Source of the DNA: Entoloma clypeatum
Lineage: Eukaryota; Basidiomycota; Agaricomycetes; Agaricales; Entolomataceae
Direction: 5' to 3'
DNA: 64,000 nt
Assembly (NCBI GenBank): GCA_963565915.1
Contig: OY751492.1
Span: 4,154,001 to 4,218,000, forward strand
Part shown: in pieces, positions 23,412-34,000 of the stretch
Position numbering within the stretch: the stretch's first letter is position 1
How the letters are laid out: every line of letters begins with the position of its first letter
Made by a program: the position numbers and the translations under genes
The notes under the pieces: generated by a model
The model's database searches: none
What the model saw: only the letters and a program-made list of their open reading frames with translations
Told to the model about the DNA's origin: nothing

Positions 23412-25067
23412 ATGTCTACCTCTCGTTCTGCCCTCGACACAATCACTGCCTTCGACAGCATCGACTACAGGAGCTGGGCCGAAAAAATGAAGTCTTACCT
23501 CCTCCATCAAGGAGTCTGGCGCCTTGTTTCTGGCGACATCCCCCGCCCTGTCATCGCCGACTTCACCACCACAGTCTCCACCCCTGGGGCCACTGCTGCT
23601 GCTCCCCCTGTGCTGGCTACCACGGTCGACCAGCCCGGCTTCCGCAAGGAAGAAAAAGCCTGGATCAGGGACGATGACGTAGCTCTTGGGGCGATACGCC
23701 TGAAGGTCTCCGAGGCGATCAGACGCCACATCAAGGACGCCACTTCCTCGAAAGACGCCTGGAAGTCATTAAAGGATGCCTACTCCAAGGTATCCCCGGC
23801 TGTCATCTTCGGCGACTTCAAGGCCGCCGCCACCTACAAGCTCTCTGGACGCGACCCCGTCCCCGAAATCGAACGCCTGGGGTCTCTTTTCGCTCGGCTC
23901 GCCGATTCGAACTTTGACGTCCCCGATCTGATGCAGGCAATGATCCTGGCAAATGCAATTCCCGACGCCTGGTCGTCACTGTCCACCGCCCTCTTCCAGG
24001 TCTATGACGCCGACGATTTCACCTACAAGGCCGTCGCCGAAAGCATCATATCAGAGTACCGGCGCAAGTATTCGATTGGGTCCACTCGTACGTCCAACGA
24101 GCAGGCCCGGAAAATTTCCGGGACAAAGCGAAAGGGGCAGGACCCCAAATGGGAAAGGCAACAGAAGCCAAGTACCTCGCAGAACGATGCTGACGAGCAG
24201 CCTAACTCGACCGACCATAGTACCGCTTCTGAGAAGAAGAAGGGAAAGGGACGTTGGCGCAATCAAAAGAAAAACGCCAACACTGCGGACAACACGTCCG
24301 ACCATGTGGAAGAAACGGTTGAGTTTGTTGCTCCCGCCATCCACTTCCCTCCTCTCCCGGCACCATCCTTAACCACCGTCACTGGTCGCGGGAAAACGAC
24401 AAGTACCGTCGATGTCACGCTCCCATATCAGCACCAGCAGAATGGTAGAGCAGAAAGGATCAATCGAACACTATGGGAAAAATCTCAGGCATTGCGCTTC
24501 GATGCATGCTTACCGCCCATGTGGTGGGAATTCTGTTTGGAACACGCAGCATTTCTCTACAACAGAACCCCCATGCAGCGTCTTGAATGGAAAACCCCTT
24601 ACTTCAGGGTGACCAACGAGATCCCTGACATGTCTAGTGTCAGAGTATTTGGATGTCAGGCATATGTATATATCCCAAAGGAGAAATGTAGGAACTCCCT
24701 GGAATCAAGATCCCGATTGATGATTTATCTCGGATCGAAACCAGGGGTCAAAGGATACCGCTTCATGGATCCTGAGACCAACACGATTTTCATGGGCGGG
24801 AAAGCTATCTTTGATGAAAGCAAGTACCCTAGATGCCACATTGACCCGTTGCCAGAAAACCACCCAGAAATGGAAAACCCAGAGCCGGCTGATGAGTTTG
24901 AGGATCTCATTCCCGGCAGCAATGATGACAATAGTCACAACGAAACACCTCATATCCCAGTTCCCATTGAACAGGATCAACCTGAATCAGACAACGAACT
25001 GCCTGCCAGTGAGCCTGATGACGAACCGCGAGTACCCACTCCGGAACCCGAGCAAGTACCAGATTGA
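23412..25067 (+). pseudogene. gag: Copia-2 Gag-integrase in-frame fusion
   Basis: ATG at 23412 after a 360-bp leader. Residues 1 to about 330 are a Copia-type Gag (UBN2-like: the WAEKMKSYLLHQGVW region, then IPDAWSSLSTALF), ending in a Lys-rich linker with SLTTVTGRG. At about 24405-24425 the reading passes directly into integrase (YQHQQNGRAERINRT), then WWEFCLEHAAFLYNRTP and the acidic linker before RT. About 550 residues are open, up to TGA 25065-25067. The missing middle covers the zinc knuckle, protease and the first catalytic part of integrase. The stop is at a CGA-type position (QVPD(R)PIRERR). Confidence 0.85.
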
Positions 25068-26606
25068 CCGATCAGGGAACGACGAGTTCGGAAGATGCCA
25101 GGAAGCATCTATGGGGAAGACACTCCAGCGTCTGATCTTGAAAAATTAGATCGAAGACGGAGATTGGGCGGTCAAACGGCATGGATGAATGACCTCCTGA
25201 TGGAGGCAATATCAGTCCAAGTTGGCATCGTTGAAATGTCCCATAAAGACATATACCCTCTTCCAAATAAAGAAGACTGGTATGCGGCTGAACGTAAAGA
25301 GCTAGACATGCTCAAACGCCGCGGGGTGATCACGGAGCTAGTACCCCTGCCTGCAGGGAGGAAAGCTCTAAGGAACAAATGGGTTTACAACGAAAAGTCC
25401 GACGGGCGTCTGAAAGCGCGCCTCGTCGCAAAAGGCTTCTCACAGGTAGAAGGGATCGACTTTGATCAGATCTTCTCACCAGTCGTAAGATATGAAACCG
25501 TCCGATTAATACTGGCATTGACAGCCCTTGAAGGGTGGTTCATGACTCTTTTGGACATCTCATCAGCCTTCCTCTATGGAACGCTCCGTGAAGTCATTTA
25601 CATGCGACAGCCTGAGGGCTACATAGTAAAAGGGAAAGAACACCTCGTGTACCAACTATTCAAAGCTCTATATGGACTTAAGCAGGCCGCATTAGCCTGG
25701 TGGAGGGAACTTGATTCCTCCATGAAAAAGCTCGGCTTTGTCCGGCTTCACTCCGATGCGGGAGTGTTCATTCACAAAAGTACCAACGGGGAAATTGTAA
25801 TCACCGTCATCTATGTCGACGACTCTGCTTTTCTCGGCACAAACCAGGAATATATGCTAGAGAAAAAGAAGGCCTTCATGACCACATGGGAATGTAGGGA
25901 CCTTGGGCACCTTGTGCCTGATGGGGAACTGAAAGAATTTCTCTCTATCCAAATAAGGCAACGCGGGAAATGTATCTTCATCGATCAAGTACCTTACCTT
26001 GAGAAAATACTTGAACGAATGGGGATGAGCAAATCTAACGCCACCCATACCCCACTTCCTACGGGCTACAAACCCATGATGTCCGAAGATGAACCCAATG
26101 CAGAACTTTGATCAAAGTACCAATCCGTCATCGGATCACTTCTATATCTGATGATTGGAACAAGGCCAGACATCTGTTTTGCCGTGATTAAAATGTCGCA
26201 GTTTTCCGCAAATCCCACCAAACGCCATTTAGAAGTGGCTAGGGATATTTGCAGGTATCTGAAGGCGACAAAAAATTACGCAATCATGTATGATGGCGAC
26301 TCAGGGAAAGGAATCTATGCATTCACAGACTCCGACTGGGCGTCAGATGAAAACACGAGGAGGTCTACTACTGGCTTCTTCATATCACTGGCGTCTGGAG
26401 CAGTGACATGGGTATCATCGGCGCAAAAGACCATCACCCTCTCTTCCACAGAAGCAGAGTATATGGCGCTATCAGACTGCAGTCGCGCAGCAACATGGCT
26501 GAGAAGCATGCTTGCCGAACTTGGAATGCAGATCGGATCAGTACCGATCTACGGAGATAACAACGGCTCCGTCTTTATCGCATCCAACCCTGTAACTGAG
26601 AAGTGA
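25068..26606 (+). pseudogene. pol: Copia-2 RT and RNase H (broken)
   Basis: Reverse transcriptase runs from about 25240 (KWVYNEKSDGRLKARLVAKGF) with intact YVDD near 25817. Then TGA at 26109-26111 splits AEL(R)SKYQSVIGSLLYL. RNase H covers 26151-26606 with DSDWASDE and STEAEYMAL, and stops at TGA 26604-26606 where VTEK(R)SKHIDVRFHF is expected. The remaining tail reads on to about 26777. All three stops are in one frame and can be explained by CGA-to-TGA changes. Confidence 0.88.
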
Positions 26607-26842
26607 TCCAAGCACATTGACGTGCGATTCCACTTCGTCAGAGAAAAAGTCTCTGAAGGGATAATTACGGTCGAATTCATTGAAGGAGTGAACAACCCTG
26701 CAGACCTTTTAACTAAGAATCTGGGAAAAATCCTCTTTTCCAAGTTTATCCCGTACTTCGGATTAATAAAAAACTAGGCGAAACAAAGTACCTATATATA
26801 TATGTGGGAAAAAGTAAGATGTATTTAGAAGTATGTACTAAA

Positions 26843-27161
26843 TATGGGGGGGTGTTGAAACTTTTCCCATCACGTAGATTAGATTAGATTAGATTACATC
26901 ACGTGACCTTTACATATCTTCATTACATACTTGTTTGGTTGGTACAAACAGTAGTACGGTATATAAGACCAGGAAACTGTCAATATCAACAAGTTGTCTC
27001 TTGACTCTTAACCAGCTCCATCGCTCTTACCAGCCTCAACCGCTCTCACCAGCCTCACCCTTCCCAACCAAGTAAGTGACCATAGCGGTATCGTAGAGTA
27101 CTTCCACTGTAGCCATGTTGCTCAGTACACCTGTGGCTAGCGCCCAGGTGGAACTTCAACA
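26843..27161 (+). repeat. Copia-2 polypurine tract and 3' LTR
   Basis: TATGGGGGGG just before 26853 is the purine tract. The LTR 26853-27161 repeats 22740-23048 with no difference seen. Confidence 0.92.
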
Positions 27162-27553
27162 AATCATGTCTCCCACCTTCCACACTCCAGAGGGTGTGGG
27201 GGAAGTGGAGGCCACAGAGGCATAGGAGTGTGTGGGAGATGAAGGCGCAGGGGGAGGCGCTAGAGGTGTGGGCATTTGTGGGTCTAGGGCTGAGGCCTGG
27301 ACTGCCACAGAAGTGCAAGCACGAGGTGGCGCCTGGAAAGGCACAGAGGAAAGGGTGGGCACTTGTAGCGGGTCTGGACCAGAGGTCTGGGCTGCTGCAG
27401 AGGCGTGGGGGGCATGAGGCGTTTGCAAGGAATGTGCCTTGTGTGTGGGAGGGAGAGTCTGTGTTGAGCAGGACTGGCGGGCAGCTGGTGCTGGTGGGGG
27501 AGGGGGTGGTGAAGGTGTCTGGGTGGACGAGTTTGCCAACTGTCGGTGTTCTG

Positions 27554-27672
27554 CATCAGCAAATCAGACATGTGCTATGGCTGCTATGGGCACTATAGGG
27601 CACTACATTCTCAGGGATGTATGCTACAGAGCACTATGTAGCACTCTGTAGCACATGTCTGATTTGCTGATG
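27554..27672. mobile_element. CATCAG-family MITE (119 bp)
   Basis: CATCAGCAAATCAGACATGT at the left and its near-exact inverse at the right (ACATGTCTGATTTGCTGATG). Flanked by TG on both sides. Inserted in the LINE-B ORF1 remnant. Confidence 0.75.
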
Positions 27673-27929
27673 TGTGTAATGGTCAATCCATGACGAGAAG
27701 TACTTTAGACGGTTTTGGAATGTTGGGGACAGTTCAGAAAAGGTGAAAGGGGACTCGCGAAAGTAGTATTTCACGGTGTCCATGCAGAATGAACATTTGA
27801 GATCGCCGAGGAAATCAGTGTGTTCTATGTTGGCAAAAACGGGGCGAACCAAGTATTTGTGGAGAGGATGATTATCTGGGAGAAGATCATTGTTACGGGG
27901 GGGAGCGCCAGGAACGGGCACACTAGATG

Positions 27930-28057
27930 CATCAGCAAACCCTGGGTGGGTCTATGGATGCTATGGAGTGCTCCATAGCAAAGGTCCCCTGTTTTATAGC
28001 ACCCATAGTAACCCATAGCAACCTGTAGTGGCTGGTAGCACCCAGGGTTTGCTGATG
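27930..28057. mobile_element. CATCAG-family MITE (128 bp)
   Basis: CATCAGCAAACCCTGGGTG and its inverse CACCCAGGGTTTGCTGATG. Flanked by TG on both sides. The interior has CTATGG/CCATAG words. Confidence 0.75.
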
Positions 28058-29183
28058 TGCATTCTGCTGCGTGGAAGGCTTCTTGCGAGGCATGAAGGAT
28101 GAGATCATGGTTTTTTTTTTTTTTTTTTTTTTTATTTAAAACCTCAATTTATATTCCGGTGCCTGATTGCAGTCCGGTCTTGTACACTAAGTTACAAATT
28201 TGACGAGAACTACATATGAGAGTATTGGATAGTAATGCCCTGTGGTCACGGCACATGTGCGGAGAGAAAGATATATAAGTATCCGAGAGTGGGGTCCGCC
28301 CATGGATCAAGTCCACCAGAACAGACCCCGTATATAAACTACATACGCCCGTAGGCAGAGACCGTAGTAACTAGAGAGACCGTGAAGGAAAGAAAGCATA
28401 ACACTGAAGCTCACCCGATAAGTTAGGGTGGGGGAAAGGCGAATAACGCGGGATGGTTTGCGAGCATCCCCAGGAAATTGCCGATGTTGTACCGTTTGTT
28501 GGAGGCGTCGTCCCTATCAAAGAGAGGACATTTGTGGAGGAGGTGGTCAACCGTCTCGAGGGTGTCATTGTCGCAGGCACATGTGAATGGGCCTGGATGG
28601 TTGAAGCGTTGTCTATAGGCACCGATGGGAGCGTGGCCCAGGGTGGCGCGGGTGAGGCGGGCGAACAGCGCGTTGTTGTTGCCTGCCCAGGAGTTGAGCC
28701 AGGGTCCACCTTTGACGTGGTCCGGTTGGAATACCCTCTCTTTGTCTCCAGTGTGGAGAGGAAGGAAGGAGCGACCTCGGAATTCGGGGGCGGAATGAAG
28801 TTTGCGCCATCCGTCTACGGCGCTGGTAGCGGCAGTGGTACGGGCAAAGTTGGGCGACAGGGGAGACAAGGCTGTTCCTTGAGTCGATTTGAAGTGACGT
28901 GAGGGGTCGGGGAAGGCAGAACCCCACTCAGACGTGAGAGGTGTGTCGAGGTGGACATGGATGACGCCAGCTCCAGCGAGGAAGGGCCGGAGGAGGCGGG
29001 AAATGCCGCAGGAGACAGAGTGGCCCGCATGAATGGAACGTGTATCGAGGGCGAGTTGGACAGCCTGTATGTTTCGGGTGAAGATGTGGATCTCCGTGAC
29101 ATAAGGAGCATGGGTGATGACCTTGCTAAGGCCAAGAAGGGTGGCGACGATGAGAGTCTCAGGGGCGAGACTTCTACCTGTGC

Positions 29184-29716
29184 TGTCATAACCATACGAT
29201 TCACATCCGACTTATCCGACGACTCCGACATTTCATCCGCTCCAACATCCGCTCCAACAACATTCTATTTATATTGAATATACTTCTACTACGTAACATC
29301 TCAACCATACTTACAAGTAGACATATGTTGTTCACTTTTCATTTGTTACTCTCCGTACTCCGAATGTTCCGATGGTCAACTCCAATATCTGCACATCACT
29401 TATAGTAATGCTGATCATTCTAGTCTACTATAAATAGTGTACAAACCTGTCGTAGAACCTCAGTTCAAATATCATACGTTACACCTCATTCGCATCCGTC
29501 TCTACTTGCCTTTGAGCATTCCCTCCGTCACCTCCGCTCATCCGCTCATCCGCTCATCCGACATCCGCCAATCCGAAATCGAGGACCACATCAAAGAGTG
29601 GGGCGCAACGCACAAGTTGAAGCCAGGTCCTTTCTGCCAACGTTGCACTTACCGCATTCCGCTCCTCCGCTACTCCGCTCCGACTCGTCCGACGTTGAGA
29701 AACACGCTACGTGACA
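29184..29716 (+). repeat. Gypsy-2 5' LTR (533 bp)
   Basis: TGTCATAACC...CTACGTGACA. About twenty TCCG words lie in this LTR by hand count, including tandem CTCATCCG near 29540-29565. CTATAAATAG near 29430 is a TATA-like box. Confidence 0.93.
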
Positions 29717-29767
29717 GTATATTTGAACTACCACCATTCTTTGATTTACCCAGCAACCTCTACCCAC

Positions 29768-31060
29768 ATGTCTCAAACCCGTAATACAGTTCGAACAACT
29801 AGGACTGCTCGTGCAGCAGCAGAACGTTCATCTTCCACACCACGCTCTGCTTTTCTTCGAGGAACACGCAATGTAACCATTACCCCTCGAGGAGCCACAG
29901 CATCATCATCCGCCCCTACCCCCGGACCATCCGTTCCTCCGCCTTCTTCCGACTCTCAGCTCCCACCACTTCCTGCCAGTCCTCCACTAAACCCACCAAC
30001 GGAACCCTCCGCACCTCTAAATTCTGGCTTATTCGGCGGACCTCCAGGAGGATCTCCTCCTCCTTCCGACGGTAGTTTACATGGAGATTTGGACGACTCC
30101 GATTCCAATCCGGATCAGGAACCCAATCTAGCTGAAGCCATTCTGCTCATGACCAAAGAGTTGAAACGTCGAGATACAAAGAAGAAAAAGTCGTATGCCA
30201 ACGAACCGGATACCTTTGACGGATCCGATCCGCGCAAACTCTCCGCATTCATTTTACAATGCAAACTTTACTTCTCCGACAACGACAACTTCGACTCAGA
30301 ACATTCCAAAGTCAACTTTGCCATGTCTTACTTCCGAGGCACAGCACTCGAATTTTTTGAACCCTTCATTCTAGATGATGATGAACCCAATTGGCGGGGT
30401 TCTTTCCCCGAGTTCGTCCGGCTTCTCCGCTCCGAGTTTGGTACCATTGACCCTCAGGGCGAAGCCGAAGAACAGTTGGACAACCTACGGATGAAGGAAA
30501 ATCAAAAGATATTGAAGTACAACGTTGAATTCCAACGTCTTGCTACCAAGACTGACTGGGATGAAAACTCCCTCCGACACCGCTACTACGTCGGACTTCC
30601 GGATCGGATCAAGGACATCCTCTCCCAACAACCCAAGATCAAGTCTTTACCAGACCTACGATCCGCGGCTCATACTATTGACGCTCGCTACTGGGAACGT
30701 CAACGAGAGAAATCCAGAACCGATAAACCCACTCCCAAGTCCGACAAAAAACAATCCGCTCCGAACCAATCCACTCCACAAACATCATCAACCAAACCCT
30801 CTGCTCCCGCTACCGCTTCCGCTTCCACATCCGCTCCGAAACCCGACCTCTCCAGTAAATTAGGCAAAGACGGCAAACTGACGTATCAAGAACGCAAACG
30901 TCGTTTCGATAATAACCTTTGCTTATTCTGCGGTAGCGTCGGATACGCTGTCAAGGACTGTCCCAAGTCCACCTCCTCCGCTTCCAAGGCTAAAGGGAAA
31001 GCCGCCCAAGTTGGCACTCAAGCCAAGGAAAAAAGTAAGGAGATCGAGTCAAAAAAATAG
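29768..31060 (+). CDS. gag: Gypsy-2 Gag, 430 residues
   Basis: First ATG after the LTR. The N-terminus is Pro/Ser-rich and disordered. The capsid region (about residues 140-310) has the Retrotrans_gag-type pattern PDTFDGSDPRKLSAFILQC, then LRSEFGTIDPQGEAEEQLDNL and RHRYYVGLPDRIKDIL. A basic, low-complexity linker follows. The single zinc knuckle reads CLFCGSVGYAVKDC, where the usual His is Tyr. The frame ends at TAG 31058-31060, immediately after a run of seven A residues. Expected role: particle assembly and RNA packaging in the cytoplasm. Confidence 0.9.
   Translation: MSQTRNTVRTTRTARAAAERSSSTPRSAFLRGTRNVTITPRGATASSSAPTPGPSVPPPSSDSQLPPLPASPPLNPPTEPSAPLNSGLFGGPPGGSPPPSDGSLHGDLDDSDSNPDQEPNLAEAILLMTKELKRRDTKKKKSYANEPDTFDGSDPRKLSAFILQCKLYFSDNDNFDSEHSKVNFAMSYFRGTALEFFEPFILDDDEPNWRGSFPEFVRLLRSEFGTIDPQGEAEEQLDNLRMKENQKILKYNVEFQRLATKTDWDENSLRHRYYVGLPDRIKDILSQQPKIKSLPDLRSAAHTIDARYWERQREKSRTDKPTPKSDKKQSAPNQSTPQTSSTKPSAPATASASTSAPKPDLSSKLGKDGKLTYQERKRRFDNNLCLFCGSVGYAVKDCPKSTSSASKAKGKAAQVGTQAKEKSKEIESKK
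31051..31060 (+). promoter_or_regulatory. Probable -1 ribosomal frameshift site between gag and pol
   Basis: The sequence TC AAAAAAA TAG: in the gag frame the heptamer reads A AAA AAA, a canonical X XXY YYZ slip site, immediately before the gag stop. The -1 frame is open from here through pol (KKIGSGPHEARSEDC...), so slippage gives a Gag-Pol fusion without a separate pol start. Confidence 0.65.
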
Positions 31061-34000
31061 GCAGTGGTCCTCATGAAGCACGGTCTGAGGACTGCGTTGA
31101 CTCTCTCCGTGCCTCCGCTCCCATCCGACTTAACGTGTCCGCTCTCTCCGATCCGAACTCTTTACGTATCAATATCTCATCTTCTTTTTTCCCCTCAGAT
31201 TCTGTCCCAGCACTTATTGATTCAGGATCTACTCACTGTTTTATTGACAATAACTTTTCCTCCACCTATGATCTTCCGACCTCCGCTATTCCACCCTTAG
31301 AACTAAAGCTTTTCGATGGTTCTTCTAACGCGTTTATCACTCAAGTTGTAACAATACCTATATGTTTTCTTTCAGGTGAATCCTTTGAACAGGATTTTTA
31401 TGTTACTCCGCTCGACTCCGCTTCTTCCGTGGTTCTTGGATACAACTGGCTCACCCGCCACAATCCTATGATTGACTGGGTATTGGGCAGTATCACTTTC
31501 CGTCCACAGATGCAAAAAGAGCCGTTTCCGACATCGATGTCGACCTCCTCCCAAGGTAGGACAGCTACGCTTCCTCCTCCGGAACCTCCGATCGTACCTC
31601 CGCAGTCCGCTCCGCAGATTTCACTCATTAATGCAGCCGCATTTATGAGGGCATGCAAATTGCCTGGTACACAATCCTTTCGACTTCACCTTTCGACTCC
31701 CTCCGTTTCCGCTCACTCCGCATCCGCTTCCGACACCCCCGACTTGACAAACGTACCCGAAGAATACCACGACTATGCTGACGTCTTCAGTAAAGGAAAA
31801 GCAGACACTCTTCCACCCCACCGTACCTACGACCTCAAAATCGAACTTGAAGAGGGCTCCGCTCCTCCGTTCGGTCCGATCTACTCCCTTTCACAAACCG
31901 AACTCAATGCCCTCCGTGAATTCATTGACGAACACCTCACCATTGGATTCATCCGACCCTCTTCCTCCCCACACGGTGCTCCCGTCCTTTTCGTTCGTAA
32001 AAAGGATGGCTCCCTTCGTCTTTGCGTCGATTTCCGTGGTCTTAACAAAATCTCAAAGAAGGACCGATATCCGCTTCCGCTCATATCCGACCTTCTCCAG
32101 ACCGCTGGAAAAGCCAGTGTTTATACGGCTCTCGACCTCCGACACGCCTATCACCTCGTCCGCATAGCGGAAGGAGATGAATGGAAAACCGCCTTCCGCA
32201 CGCGCTACGGGTCTTTTGAATGGCTTGTCATGCCATTTGGACTCACCAACTCCCCAGCCGTTTTTCAACGCTTCATGAACGACATCTTCCACGACCTGCT
32301 TGATAAGTATGTTACCATATATCTCGACGACATCCTCATCTACTCCGACTCTCCCTCCGAGCATCGGAAGCATGTCCGCGAAGTCCTCCGACGTCTCCGA
32401 CAACACGGCTTATACGCACGCGCAGACAAATGCGAGTTTTCTACGGATACTGTTGAATACCTTGGCTTTATCCTCTCTCCGACAGGCCTCCGCATGTCGG
32501 ATAAGAAAGTCAAAATTATTCAAGATTGGCCTGAACCAAGGAAGGTCAAAGACATTCAGTCTTTCTTAGGTTTTGCCAATTTTTATCGACGATTCATTCC
32601 TTACTACTCCGAAATCACCGTTCCGCTCACTCGACTCACCCGCAAAAACACACAATGGCACTTCTCCGACTCCGCTCGCGAATCTTTCAAAACTTTGAAG
32701 AAAGCCTTTACCATGGCACCTGTTCTTATGCATTGGATTCCCGACAGCCCTATTATCGTCGAAACCGATGCCTCCGACTACGCTTTGGGTGCGATCCTCT
32801 CCATCCGCACCTCCGACGACGAAATCCATCCGGTCGCTTTCCACTCCCGCACCTTTACACCTCCCGAGTTAAACTATGACACCCACGACAAAGAACTATT
32901 AGCGATCCACGATGCATTCAAGGTTTGGCGTCACTACCTTGAAGGCTCCGCTGCTCCGATCGATGTCATAACGGACCACAAAAATCTTGAGTACTTTTCT
33001 ACTACCAAGATTTTATCACGTCGACAAGCTCGTTGGTCCGAATACCTCTGCCAGTTCAATCTCGTCATCCGCTTCCGCCCTGGCCGTTTAGGTACGAAGC
33101 CCGATCTTTTAAGTAGACGATGGGACATCTACCCTAAAGAGGGAAATAGCGACTATTCGTCCATCAACCCAAGCAACTTCAAACCCATCTTCACACAAGA
33201 ACAGCTCACCACTTCACTTCGCGCAACAGAGTTATATACACCCGTCCTCCGTGCCACAATCATCATGGATACAGATCAGCTCCGCTCCGACATCCTCTCC
33301 GCTCTTCCGACTGATCCCATTTATACCTCTTTCCTCGACAATCCTAATCCACGCTGGATCGTGAATGAAGCAGGTTATCTACTCCACAATGGACGTATCT
33401 ATGTTCCCGACTCATCCGACCTCCGTCTCCGCATCCTCCGCAATAAGCACGACCATATCCTCGCTGGACACCCTGGTCAAAATAAGACTATTAGTCTTAT
33501 CCAACGAGAATACACTTGGCCTGGAATGCGCGACTTCGTCAAAAAGTATTGCAAGTCATGTACCACTTGTATGCGCGCCAAACCCCAACGTCATAAACCC
33601 TACGGTCTGCTTAAACAACTCCCTATTCCTGAACGTCCCTGGCATTCTATTTCCATGGATTTCATTGAACCCCTTCCGACATCCGCTGGCTCCGATGCGA
33701 TTCTGGTCATTGTAGACCGCCTCACTAAACAAGGCATATTCATCCCTACCACCATTAATTGCACATCCGAAGACCTAGCAAACCTTTTCGTGCTTCACGT
33801 CTTTTCCAAGCACGGAGTTCCGCAAAACGTCACATCCGATCGCGGACCTGAATTCGTCTCCCGTTTTTTCCGCTCTCTTGCAAAAGCCCTCGATATGAGA
33901 CTTCACTTCACTTCTGGATATCACCCTGAAGGCGATGGTCAAACCGAACGCACCAACCAGACACTCGAACAATACCTCCGCATTTTCTGCAACTACCAGC

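Larger units (their letters stand above)
22740..27161 (+). mobile_element. Copia-2: recent Ty1/Copia insertion with internal deletion
   Basis: Both LTRs are 309 bp (22740-23048 and 26853-27161) and read identical by eye. The TSD AATCA is present at 22735-22739 and 27162-27166. Gag is fused in frame to the second half of integrase, so the zinc knuckle, protease, pre-integrase and first part of the integrase core are missing. RT and RNase H remain, with three TGA stops. It cannot be autonomous, yet it looks recent, so it was probably mobilised in trans by a complete relative. Confidence 0.93.
27162..28093 (-). pseudogene. LINE-B ORF1-like remnant, split by two MITEs
   Basis: Minus strand. It starts MPRKKPSTQQNA (ATG at 28093-28091) and continues through a segment with GDLKCSFCMDTVKYYF, then a Pro/Thr-rich region with repeated (S)TQT motifs and a SYASVAS stretch near the Copia-2 junction. 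Removing the MITEs at 27930-28057 and 27554-27672, each with a 2-bp CA/TG duplication, gives one continuous frame. The upstream side (42012-42150) shares 5' UTR sequence with LINE-1, so I infer ORF1 of a related LINE. I do not recognise a specific domain. Confidence 0.45.
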
